Part shown: positions 39,848 through 48,538 of the stretch, one piece after another
Position numbering within the stretch: the stretch's first letter is position 1
Layout: each line of letters opens with the position of its first letter
DNA from: Nematostella vectensis
Taxonomy: Eukaryota > Cnidaria > Anthozoa > Actiniaria > Edwardsiidae
Direction: 5' to 3'
Length of the DNA: 64,000 nt
Assembly (NCBI RefSeq): GCF_932526225.1
Contig: NC_064042.1
Span: forward strand, 15,573,040-15,637,039
Notes under the pieces: generated by a model
Databases searched by the model: none
Told to the model about the DNA's origin: nothing
What the model saw: only the letters and a program-made list of their open reading frames with translations
Position numbers and translations under genes: made by a program

Positions 39848-40072
39848 CTACAGCGATTTTGGCAAAATCTTTTGTGTTTCCAGATAATCTTTCAGATACA
39901 TACTACCGGACAGGACAGCAACCCATTTAGCATAGTTTGTAACACTCGACGAAGGGTCGCTGATAAACGATTCTTTCATAGCCTTTTTAGCAACATAACC
40001 CACGCCGGCGGCCAATCCGACAATGACTGCTGAGTCGGTGATCGTTTTCACAAGTTTGTTTTCAGTTGACAT
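39848..40072 (-). CDS. Small conserved two-helix membrane protein, 74 aa
   Basis: Same length as 15370-15594, with KTITDSAVIVGLAAGVGYVA, FISDPSSSVTNYAK, a second hydrophobic helix and LETQKILP. ATTTAAAGAT box at 40099-40108, about 27-36 nt upstream, touching the stop of the 150-aa gene. The strongest small conserved gene shared by both elements; likely virion membrane. Confidence 0.8.
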   Translation of the reverse strand: MSTENKLVKTITDSAVIVGLAAGVGYVAKKAMKESFISDPSSSVTNYAKWVAVLSGSMYLKDYLETQKILPKSL

Positions 40073-40107
40073 GATTTTATTTATTACAGATTCAGATAAT
40101 CTTTAAA

Positions 40108-40560
40108 TCACAACATTCCTATTTTTGGCGTTGAGTTCGGGAGGTTAGCCCCTCGAGCCCCTCCTAGGTGGGGGGTGGGTTTCTCGAGAGTTTCGGTCTC
40201 GTTGACGTTAATCTTAGACGGTTCGCCCTCTTTCTTTTTGTAAAAACGCATATACATATCCAATGCGGTAAACCCTATTCCAACTAGAGACAGTACAGTT
40301 GTAAACGATAGCTCTGGAATCCAAGCGTTCGAGAGGCTAGCCCCTCGAGCTCCCCCTTGGTGGGGTGTCTCCGCCTGTGTAGCGTCTTCTGAACTCGCCT
40401 CCGCGTCACGTTTCATCTCCCTAGCAAGTGCTTCTTTAGCCCTCCTATTATATTCGGCGAGTTTCTTACCAGCAGCGACTTTTTTAGGATCTTTCTCCTT
40501 GCTTTTTGTCGGTTGTGGGTTCCTAGTAATCTGTTCAACCTCTTGATTTTCGTCAGACAT
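40108..40560 (-). CDS. Single-pass membrane provirus protein, 150 aa, with GGARGA insertions
   Basis: Homologue of 14720-15313: basic AAGKKLAEYNRRAKEALA, a hydrophobic helix (TVLSLVGIGFTALDMYM) and a charged tail. Two copies of a dispersed ~38-bp palindromic motif are embedded in frame, giving the peptides GGARGASLSN (before the membrane helix) and GGARGANLPN (near the C-terminus). These peptides are absent from element A's protein. Box ATTTAAAGAT at 40591-40600, about 31-40 nt upstream. Function unknown; probably virion-associated. Confidence 0.75.
   Translation of the reverse strand: MSDENQEVEQITRNPQPTKSKEKDPKKVAAGKKLAEYNRRAKEALAREMKRDAEASSEDATQAETPHQGGARGASLSNAWIPELSFTTVLSLVGIGFTALDMYMRFYKKKEGEPSKINVNETETLEKPTPHLGGARGANLPNSTPKIGML
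40141..40182 (-). repeat. Dispersed palindromic motif, in-frame copy
   Basis: Reverse strand: CCCCACCTAGGAGGGGCTCG, then AGGGGCTAACCTCCCGAAC, encoding GGARGANLPN in the 150-aa protein. Confidence 0.75.
40329..40370 (-). repeat. Dispersed palindromic motif, in-frame copy
   Basis: Reverse strand: CCCCACCAAGGGGGAGCTCG, then AGGGGCTAGCCTCTCGAAC, encoding GGARGASLSN. Almost identical to the TIR copies at 31968-32008 and 48040-48078. Confidence 0.8.
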
Positions 40561-40630
40561 TTCTTATTTCGATTTACAATAAGAAACATAATCTTTAAAT
40601 GGCGTCTTAGTAGTTTGCTCAAGAGCTTGC

Positions 40631-41179
40631 TTAGGCGTGCTCAAGAGTTTGCTCAGTTGTGCTTGAAAGTTCTTGAAGTTTGTTGGAAGTCTCCTGTGAA
40701 GGTGTTAGTTTAACATGCTTAGCGACCCGAAAGAGGGCACTAGCAAGTGCCACCATCCTTCCTCCCTTCAACACCAAGAGACCTGCAAAGTTTGACAATT
40801 CGCGTTTAACCAACTCGTCGTTCTGTAAGTCTTTGCTAAGCGCTTCGGTGTCATCTACAGGAACCACATAGGAAATGACTTGAGACGCTGCTTGAAGTGC
40901 CGATTCTACTAATCCATCAGTGACTTGCTTGCCTAAGACAGTCTGGTAGCGAACAAAGTATTTCTCGACGTCTTTCGCCGAGAGCTTCTTGATATCACCA
41001 AGACTCATACCGGTACCAAGAAATTCCTTTGTAGTCCCAAGAGATGCGAGAATAGCCAGCGATTCTCGTTTGACTTCAACATCATCTTCGGGAGGCGCAC
41101 CCCTCGAACTCCCCTTGGACTCGGGCTCCTCTTCCATATAATCCTCAATGCTTGCCATCTTATTTTGTAAGTAGACCAA
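40631..41179 (-). CDS. 182-aa family provirus protein
   Basis: Homologue of 14056-14667. The first ATG at 41179 gives MVYLQNKMASIEDYMEEE; the second, at 41158, fits the homologue and its distance to the TTTAAAAAC box (about 41185-41193) better. Helical, with LAILASLG, KLSAKDVEKYFVRYQ and GGRMVALASALFRVAKHVK. A diverged copy of the dispersed motif gives GSSRGAPPED near the N-terminus. Position next to the ATPase suggests a packaging or scaffold role (inference). Confidence 0.7.
   Translation of the reverse strand: MVYLQNKMASIEDYMEEEPESKGSSRGAPPEDDVEVKRESLAILASLGTTKEFLGTGMSLGDIKKLSAKDVEKYFVRYQTVLGKQVTDGLVESALQAASQVISYVVPVDDTEALSKDLQNDELVKRELSNFAGLLVLKGGRMVALASALFRVAKHVKLTPSQETSNKLQELSSTTEQTLEHA
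41088..41126 (-). repeat. Dispersed palindromic motif, diverged in-frame copy
   Basis: Reverse strand: CCAAGGGGAGTTCGAGGGGT, then GCGCCTCCCGAAG, encoding GSSRGAPPED in the 182-aa family protein. Confidence 0.6.
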
Positions 41180-41193
41180 GATGTTTTTAAACC

Positions 41194-41226
41194 ACTTCGA
41201 GGGGCTGACCCCTCGAGCTCCCCAAC
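41194..41226 (-). repeat. Dispersed palindromic motif, intergenic copy
   Basis: Reverse strand: GTTGGGGAGCTCGAGGGGTC, then AGCCCCTCGAAG, between the ATPase and the 182-aa gene. Confidence 0.65.
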
Positions 41227-41243
41227 GTTTCTCTAATCAGGGC

Positions 41244-41870
41244 TCACCGCGTCGCAGGAATCTCTAAATAACGTTGGAATGGATGTCGTAGGCAGAAACA
41301 GAGTCTGGAATACTTTTCAGTTTTCAGCAGTTCTACAAACTTTTTACGAGTCTCGACATCTAAATCACCTCCATAATCTTCAAACAGTGTTTTGGTGCCA
41401 ATTTGAGATGGATTATGGAATGTAACCACACAGGCGACGTTATCACGAAAGGGCTTTGCTATGGATGTTAATTGTTGCGTCAATACCCACACTGATAACC
41501 CATCGTGTCTCCCTGAGAACGCTAGATCGATAAACTTGTTCGAGCGTTGCTTTAGATCTTTCGATACAGCACAGTCATCTAAAACGAGTAACGTATTTGT
41601 ACCAGAAAATAGCACCGCACAATCTGTTAGTAACTCGTTAATCTCATCGGTGTTACTAGCATCCGGTGATAATACCAAGAAACGTTTATCTCCGTGAGCA
41701 AACCTACGATAGGACTTATTTTTCGCATAAGTCGGGCAAATCAACACAATGTATTCAAACACATTGCGGAACGGTCCTCGGAGCTGTTCCGTGAGGTACT
41801 TTGTCTTCCCACAATTAGTAGGTCCTGTGATAATACAATGAAAAGGAACTTTTCCCCGTAATTCTTCCAT
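41244..41870 (-). CDS. A32-type genome-packaging ATPase
   Basis: 208-residue homologue of 13398-14000. Walker A GPTNCGKT, Walker B LLVLDDC, then VLTQQL and PFRDN. I use the ATG at 41870; the frame continues upstream without another ATG. In Polintons and virophages this ATPase translocates the genome into the capsid. It lies 28 bp downstream of the MCP stop, which supports its role. Intact. Confidence 0.92.
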   Translation of the reverse strand: MEELRGKVPFHCIITGPTNCGKTKYLTEQLRGPFRNVFEYIVLICPTYAKNKSYRRFAHGDKRFLVLSPDASNTDEINELLTDCAVLFSGTNTLLVLDDCAVSKDLKQRSNKFIDLAFSGRHDGLSVWVLTQQLTSIAKPFRDNVACVVTFHNPSQIGTKTLFEDYGGDLDVETRKKFVELLKTEKYSRLCFCLRHPFQRYLEIPATR

Positions 41871-41898
41871 TCTTTTTGTATTATCACACAAGTCTTTT

Positions 41899-43137
41899 TT
41901 AATACATGATTGCTCTCAAATTCGAGTTCATAACCTCCATCAACGCGTCGGCTACTACAAACATGTAGAAGGTGATATTCCCCGTTCCTCCAACTTTTCG
42001 TTTCATCTCGAGTTTTACTCCGTCCCGCGTATTGTTCAAGACCAGACCTCCTCCGTGAATGCTGTTATCTGGGTGTGCCCTCAAGTCGATCCACAGAGCA
42101 AACTTGTTATTAGCGTAAAAATCCTTTTGCTTAACACCCTCTCTACCGAAACGTTTCTTTACCGACTCCCAGAGGTCCGGCGGTGTCATCCCCTTGGAGT
42201 AGAGACGGTTTGGCATGCCATCCACATTAATGTTGATCGATGTGATACTTGGATTGACAAACTTTTAGGAATCTCTTGTTCCTCCGGTGTAGCTCTCTGT
42301 GAACAGACACAATATCCCTGTCATTGACCTCCTCGGCAGATTAATGTGCTCGTTTATGACACTATCATTAGGTTTGGAAATGGTGAACGTTTTGTGGAGA
42401 ATGACGTTCTCGTAAAAGAATCCTCTACCAACCTGATAAGCCGACAACGCCTCACGAGCCAAGTATTCACTTGAGATGCAAGCATATTCCAACTCGAGGT
42501 TTGTGATGGTGTACGTTGGAGTCTTGACCGTGTCAGCATAAACAACGACGTCGGAAACTGGGGCTAGAGTAATTTCAAAGGTTAGCGGATGAGGTAACGC
42601 CTTTGGATAAAAGGCCCCATGCTCGCTGAGAATAGGATGGTCGAGTGGAATGCAGTACTTGGTGTTGTGAACTGTTGCAAGAGCTACTTCCTTAGCATCT
42701 GAGGTCACTTTATCACCTGCATTTGTCCTGAGCTTCCTCATGTTTTCAGAGGAGATACCTTGTTTTATTCTATCCCCACGATCTTCAGCTTGTAAGTATA
42801 AGTCGTGATAGGTTTGAAAGAGATCGTATCTTTGAGTATCCTGTAGTGTTTCTCCGCCGAAAAGAATCTTGAGCCTTGACACTAGGTTTCGACCAACGTT
42901 GTTGACGAGAGTATTATTCGCGTGTCCTGCGACGTCTAAGTCAAATAGTAAGGATACACTACCTGGAACAATCACTACATTCTCTGCAAGTTTTGGAATA
43001 TTTATATAGAGGGTTTCTCCAGGACTCGCCGATGAGGGATTGAATGTAATCCGATTCAGCGACGATTCCGCTTTCAGGCCGAAGGGTTCCCGTGGGACCC
43101 TGTTTGGGTTAATTTTTTCTGATATCGCTTGTGTCAT
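41899..43137 (-). pseudogene. Major capsid protein with a single in-frame stop
   Basis: 412 sense codons in one frame (about 413 including the mutated codon), interrupted only by a TAA at 42265-42267 within TRDS-stop-KFV. Element A has Glu at the equivalent place, so a GAA/GAG to TAA change is likely. Conserved blocks: REPFGLKAESSLNR, FNPSSASPGETLYINIP, GRNLVSRLKILFGGETLQD, LPRRSMTGILCLF, DGMPNRLYSKGM, VVADALMEVMN. Length and gene neighbours fit the double-jelly-roll hexon-like MCP of Polintons. Divergent from integrase, 33 bp apart, with ATTTAAAGATTA at 43161-43172 serving the MCP side. As it stands no full capsid protein could be made. Confidence 0.8.
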
Positions 43138-43170
43138 CTTTTATTTTAAGAAAAGAGAGATAATCTTTAA
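43138..43170. promoter_or_regulatory. Divergent MCP/integrase promoter region
   Basis: Only 33 bp separate the two start codons. On the minus strand ATTTAAAGATTA (43161-43172) is the box found before most element B genes; on the plus strand it overlaps the integrase ATG. Confidence 0.6.
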
Positions 43171-44163
43171 ATGAGTAACGAAAGCAGGTTATCAAAAATA
43201 TGCTATTCCACCGATGGATACTGGAAAGGGTATTCAGCTATTTCTAAGTTAGCTAGTGCCGCTAAAGTCAGTGAAGCCGAGGCTAAGAAGTGGCTTGAAA
43301 AACAGGCGTTGTGGCAGATCTACCTCCCAGCCCCAAAGTATGTCCCCAGACCGCATTGGACTGTGAATAAACCTAATCAGATTCACCAAGCCGATCTGTT
43401 GTTTATGCCCCACGATAACGTAGGCAGAAAAACCTACCGTTACGCGTTGGTCGTGATTGATATTGCCTCGAGATATAAAGATGCAGAAGCACTGACTACC
43501 AAGGATTCGAGTGGAATTGCTAAAGGGTTCGAAAAGATATACTCCAGAAAACTTAAATGGCCTCATACGGTGATTGTCGATCCGGGGACAGAATTTAGGG
43601 GAGAGGTAACGAAGATTATGAAAAAGAAGGGGGTTACCATCCAGCGAAGCGAGGCTGGGAACCATCGCGCACAGGCTTTTGTCGAACGCGCCAATAGAAC
43701 ACTGGCGGAGAGGTTGTTTTCTCATCAGTATGCTCAAGAAATGATTAGCGATGATCGGTCTAGAGTTTGGGTGAAACGATTGCCAGGTGTTTTGAAAACT
43801 CTGAATAGTCAGCCTATAAGAATCACCGGCAAAGAGCCCGCAAAATCTATTGCGTTGAAAGAGGTTGATATTGACCCTCCAACGTATAAGCGGCCTGTTG
43901 GACTTGATGAAGTTAGACTACCACCGGGGGTTAGAGTTAGATATCTATTAGCTCCTGGAGAAGAGGAAGGAGGTGAACGCAGACGAGCCACAGATCCTAT
44001 TTGGAGTTTAAAAGTGTTTGATCTATCACGCAGTGTTGTTTCAGTTGGACAGCCTGTGTTGTACTACCTCTCTGAAGGTGCTCCAAGGAGGTCGTTCGTT
44101 AGAGAAGAACTTCAAGTCGTTCCTGAAGATACTGAGCTACCACCAGCCGCAGTTTTGAAATGA
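43171..44163 (+). CDS. Retroviral-type (rve) integrase, 330 aa
   Basis: Intact DDE integrase: VVIDIASRY (Asp97), VIVDPGTEF (Asp137), AFVERANRTLAE (Glu172). The spacing D-39-D-34-E is in the retroviral/Polinton range. The N-terminal region (about 1-65) has helices and no clear HHCC zinc finger. The C-terminal part contains RRRATDPIWSLKVFDL, GQPVLYYLSEGA and RSFVREELQVVPEDTELPP, typical of the SH3/chromo-like tail of Polinton integrases. It would join TIR ends to host DNA, giving the short target duplication seen here. Its last 52 bp overlap the antisense end of PolB. All catalytic residues are present. Confidence 0.92.
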   Translation: MSNESRLSKICYSTDGYWKGYSAISKLASAAKVSEAEAKKWLEKQALWQIYLPAPKYVPRPHWTVNKPNQIHQADLLFMPHDNVGRKTYRYALVVIDIASRYKDAEALTTKDSSGIAKGFEKIYSRKLKWPHTVIVDPGTEFRGEVTKIMKKKGVTIQRSEAGNHRAQAFVERANRTLAERLFSHQYAQEMISDDRSRVWVKRLPGVLKTLNSQPIRITGKEPAKSIALKEVDIDPPTYKRPVGLDEVRLPPGVRVRYLLAPGEEEGGERRRATDPIWSLKVFDLSRSVVSVGQPVLYYLSEGAPRRSFVREELQVVPEDTELPPAAVLK

Positions 44164-47100
44164 CCGTGAGCGAAGGTGTGGATGCCATCGTCACAGATGA
44201 TTCGCTTGTCATCCTCATGAGATAGAGCGACCTTGTTCACCGTTTCAGTGTAAACATCATGCTTATGACTTCTGATGACATTCATAAGTCTCATCTGAGG
44301 TTTCTTATCAAATAGGCAATCCTTGTAGTTATCGAAACCGATGCTCTTCTTGACGACTGCTCTCTTGACGCCCTTGCATTTCTTTAATTCTTTACCTTTA
44401 TCCATCTTGTATGAGTAAAGTTTGGCTCTCAGTCCTACAAATTCTGTAATTTGCTGACCCCCAGCCTCATCTTTAAACATTCCGATGACTTTCTTGTTCA
44501 CACCAACCTCAATACCGGATGGGTGACCCTTCGGAAAGTTGCTGGTGTCGAACATGGACCTCACATCCCCGCTGATGTCCTTGTAAAAGTCTTTCGTCTC
44601 GATCTCATACATCAGGCTGTCAGTATCAGTGAATAAGAGCTTTGCATCCTCACCGTACTTGGACTTGACGAAGTTGTAGTGGAAATCATACATGAGCGTC
44701 TTGCTTATATCCAGGATGGACATACCCAAGTAAACGGGTTTGTTGAAGGTTAACTTTGTCTTCTTCATGTAAATGGCGACTAGATTCTCGCAAAAGATGG
44801 TGCGATGTTGATAGTTCGGCTTTGATATGAGCTTCTTGGCCTGCTTCTCGTCCGTCACCAAGCGAATGTCCACCCTGTTCCTAATGTTCTCCATAGTCTT
44901 ACCAAAGACGGAGTTGTTCATCAGCTTGAAGAAGTCCTTCTCAAAATCATTAGTCGCCTTGGCTCTCAGATCGGTGTTCAAGTCAATGTAGGGCTCCAGC
45001 CACGCAGACTCCTCAAAAGTGACACCCCTGTGAATCTTGGTGACTTTTAGCCCAAAACTCACATAAAGTCTCAGAGTCTCATGGTGGATAACGTACTTTG
45101 TCTTGTCGTTGAGGTTGGGGACCAACTTGTCCACCTTGCCTAGCCCGATAGATTCCGGGGCTAGTGGGTAGTCATTGTGTAAGTCATGTAGGTGGTGAGG
45201 GTACTCCAAGTCAACCTCCAGAATGCATGGGCGGTCTCTCCAACCTGACAGCTCTTGGTCACCCATCCACCTGAAACCATGAGTCGGTAAAGGGTTGCTC
45301 ATCGCCCAGCCATACAAATTGTTAGCATCAAGGTAGGTGATATATTTTGTGGGTAGGTTAGGGTCATACTCCTTCATGTAAGGGTTATTTGCCTCCCCAT
45401 GTCTGTTGCTTATCATGGAGACACCCCCACGGATGCCCTTCTCAATCATGAGCAACATGTCATAGTCCGTTAGAAGCTCTAGCCTCACCTTGGTGGTCTT
45501 CAACGCTGCATCCCAAGCCAGCCCTGGCGCTGTGTAGTACCAAGCGGGGTCCAGACCGTAATTCTTGAGACAAACGTCTCTAAAGTTCTCGAAAACGTCA
45601 GCTAAAAGCAACACATCCGACTCTAGATACAGATTGTGGTAATCCCTCATGGTCCCCATCCCAAAGACCTCCCACACTCTCCGCGCGTGCAGGTGATCCT
45701 CCTCCGATATGTCGGTGCCGTTGAGTTTGGAGTGGAATGCCTCTCTCTGTGGGAGCTGTGTTGCGTCGAGCTTGCTAAAGCCGTCGAACCAGTCGTAAGG
45801 GAAAACACCCTTCCTCAACAACAGCTGGAGCTCCTCCCCCTCATAGTACTCCGCCAGGTTTTTGAAGCACTCCCTTGACATATTACCCACTAGACTGTCG
45901 AGACTGGCCGACATAAACCTGAAACTGTCGATAAATCTGATATCACGTTTAACATCGATCTTGTTACCCCTCTTGTTCGTGAAACTGTCGACTACAATCT
46001 GTTTTGTGAAAGAAATATACTTTTCCTCGTTATTAGGTATACAGTTTATTTTACCTTCCGATGTACCAAGGTTCTTGATAAATAGATGGCTGTCGTACCC
46101 AGACAGATTGTGAAAGATAACAGGAAAGAACTTTGGAATTTTGTGATCTAAGTTGCACGCGTTGTGAGCAGCACCTCTGTACTTCCCTGTAAGGTGGCAA
46201 TGATCCAAAACCTTGTCTTCCCCTAATTCACCCTCACAAATGTGGCAGTGAGTGGCGTCGTTATAGGCGATTTTGTCCTTCGGAGTCATTTTTACCTTCT
46301 TAGGGAACCTGAACTTATCGTAAATTTTCTCAATGTCTGACTCCAAAGACTCTACGAAAAGCTGTGGGATATCTTCGTCTGGAGATTCAGCTGTGTATCG
46401 TACAAGCTCGGATGGGGATATATCTCCGTCGAAACACTTGATGAGATAGCAGAAACCAGACGGTTTGTGCTTCTGGTATTGCTTAGTGAAGCTTTTACTC
46501 CCATCTGGGGAGCATGTGTCTATATTCTCTGTGAAGCTCTCAAAGTCGGCATAGACAACAAAGGGGACACGCATTTTTCTGTTGTAGTTTTTGAATTTAA
46601 TGTGGGGTAGGTTTCCATCCTTATCTATCTTAGGCATCTCTATTCCAACCGCTTCATGATTACCGCAGCATTCAGAATGTTTTTCTAACGATTGTTTGCA
46701 CCGAAACGAGTTCAGACATCTACAGCATAAAAAACGAGTATGATGAAACTCATCAATTTGAGTAGATACTAACCTCATCATATTCTTTATCCAGCAGTAA
46801 TGATTCGTCTCATCATCCGAGATGAGAAGTAAGTTGATTGCATTATCTGGATCCTTCTCGCTGATTCTCAATGGATATACTTTGGTTTCGTATCCATACA
46901 CATTAACCGTATACTGGTTCTGTTTCTCAAACTTGTCAATCTGTTTTAGTGAGACGGGGAACTCTATCCCTGACCAGTCGAATTTCTCAGAGTTCTCTAT
47001 CATTTGTTTACTGAGCCTTTGAGGATCTTTCTCCCTAGGATACACAGCAGAGGTTACTGCCCACTTGAAACATTCGTGATCATTCTCGTTCTTAACATTG

Positions 47101-47985
47101 ATGATCGCCTTCTTGGACGCTAGTTTCGGCGGCAGCGGAATATAGGAAGACCCAGAAAGCGGTTCAAAGGGATCGATGTTGATGTCGAAGTATTCCACCT
47201 GGTCGAATTGCCACCCGGAGCTTTGCTTTCGGAATTGCTCAACTAATCCGAGTAAATAATTTGTCGTCGTATCGAACAAGTTGGAGAAATAGGTCGACTC
47301 TGTTACAGTTTCGGGCTTTTCTGTATGAAAATATCCCAGTTCTTCGTCGATCTGGGCGGTGGCTGGGTCCTCTTTGATAAACCTACAGGTAAAGATGAAC
47401 TTTACTTTGATAGGCTTCTTTTGTCGGTTGATGAGCTCTAGGACTTTTGGTTTGATATTAGCGATGAATGTCTTTGGGTCGTACCCTTCCTGCCCAGCTA
47501 TTCCGTGGGTCTTAAGATACCCCTTCAATGCTGTCCGTTGTTCTTTGGGTGTGAAGCGACCTTCTGTCCCCTCGGATATACGCTTAATCTTTTCCTTCAG
47601 ACGTTTGACTCGTTTATCTACAGTCTTTTTGACGGGCTCAGGGACATAAGATTGTATCCAGTCCGCAAACTCGTTTAACTCCCTCTTGATTGAGTTGACC
47701 GCCCTGTTCGCGAAATGCTTGAGTGGGCGGACGTGGGAATTTCGTGTGGGCTGGGTGGGTTTGAGAATGGGGACATTAATCTCAGGCACCGGCTCGTCCT
47801 CCGCCCGGTAGTGGCAGCCCTTTGAGAAGTTTAGCCGGAGGGGTTTGTGGTGGCGCGTTGGTCAGCGCTTCGACGAGTCCGGCTTTTAGCATCCAATAAT
47901 ACCTGGGGATACCCCGCTCCTTGGCAAGGGCTTTTAGATCTCTCACGGTGAGGGCTTTCAGATCTTTCACCGTTTGTTCCTCCAT
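44112..47985 (-). CDS. Polinton-type family B DNA polymerase with N-terminal SAP-like domain
   Basis: Main frame 47789-44112 (1225 aa). An N-terminal SAP-like segment (MEEQTVKDLKALTVRDLK..., 47985-47782) lies one frame away and joins after a one-base change at about 47800-47830; its start is in the right TIR. In the main frame: possible OTU-like Cys (ECFKWAV, ~238) and His (NHYCWI, ~329); a zinc pair CCRCLNSFRC; Exo I VYADFESF (~410); an endonuclease-VII-like CHICEG ... DHCHLTG ... HNACN (~513-545); Exo II FHNLSGYD; Exo III YLESDVLLLAD; motif A YLDANNLYGWAM (~817); motif B LMNNSVFGKTM (~953); motif C FTDTDSLMYEI (~1051). All catalytic acids are intact. Family members replicate linear genomes by protein priming. 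Confidence 0.92.
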
Positions 47986-48533
47986 TTTATTAAACTGTTC
48001 ATGTCTTTAAGCCACTTTTCAAAAGCTTTTTAGATGTGAAGCCGAGAGGCTAGCCCCCCGAGCTCCCCCAGGTGGGGTCTAAAGTCTCCGCACACCCCCG
48101 CCAAGCCTTGAAAGAGATCTTTAGCAAACTCGCGCACGCTGATAAGACGGAGCAGGACGCCCGCGCGCATGCGCAGACCGCGATCAAAAAAACTTTTGCG
48201 CGATCGATCAAATTTTGCGCCAGCTGCGTCACGTGACAAAATGATTGACAGGTGGGTGTGGCTGTCACGTGACAAAATGAAAAATGATTGAAATGAAAAA
48301 TGATTGAAATGAAAAATGATTAAATGAAAAATGATTAAATGAAAAATGATCAAATGAAAAATGATTAAATGAAAAATGATTAAATGAAAAATGATTAAAT
48401 GAAAAATGATCAAATGAAAAATGATTAAATGAAAAATGATTAAATGAAAAATGATTAAATGAAAAATGGCGATCAAAAAAACTTTTGCGCGGACGATCAA
48501 ATTTTGCGCCAGCTGCGCCAAAACACTACTACT
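47969..48533. repeat. Element B right TIR
   Basis: 565 bp, inverted match to 31513-32079 with a few differences (for example ACATCTAAAAAGCTTTTG versus ACATCTAAAAATTTTTTG). Contains the first six codons of the PolB gene. Confidence 0.95.
47986..48036 (-). promoter_or_regulatory. TIR promoter/leader cassette, right copy
   Basis: Reverse complement reads CACATCTAAAAAG, TTGAAAAGTGGCTTAAAG, ACATGAACAGTTTAATAAA before the PolB/SAP ATG, as in copy 1. Confidence 0.7.
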
Positions 48534-48538
48534 CTAGC
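48534..48538. repeat. Target-site duplication CTAGC, right copy
   Basis: Directly follows the right TIR; pairs with 31508-31512. Confidence 0.75.

Larger units (their letters stand above)
31513..48533. mobile_element. Element B: near-complete Polinton/adintovirus-like provirus (17,021 bp)
   Basis: Defined by near-identical TIRs (31513-32079 and 47969-48533) flanked by CTAGC duplications. Gene order from the left: TFIIB-like, ankyrin, RING, Cys-rich (plus); 437-type, 197-aa, penton, coiled-coil/TM, 138-aa, 74-aa, 150-aa, 182-aa, ATPase, MCP (all minus); integrase (plus); PolB (minus). PolB, rve integrase, A32-type ATPase and MCP/penton pair are the Polinton hallmark set. Only a handful of lesions are seen: stops in the ankyrin and MCP genes and single frame changes in three others. 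This indicates a fairly recent insertion. A recognisable adenovirus-type protease is missing. Confidence 0.92.
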
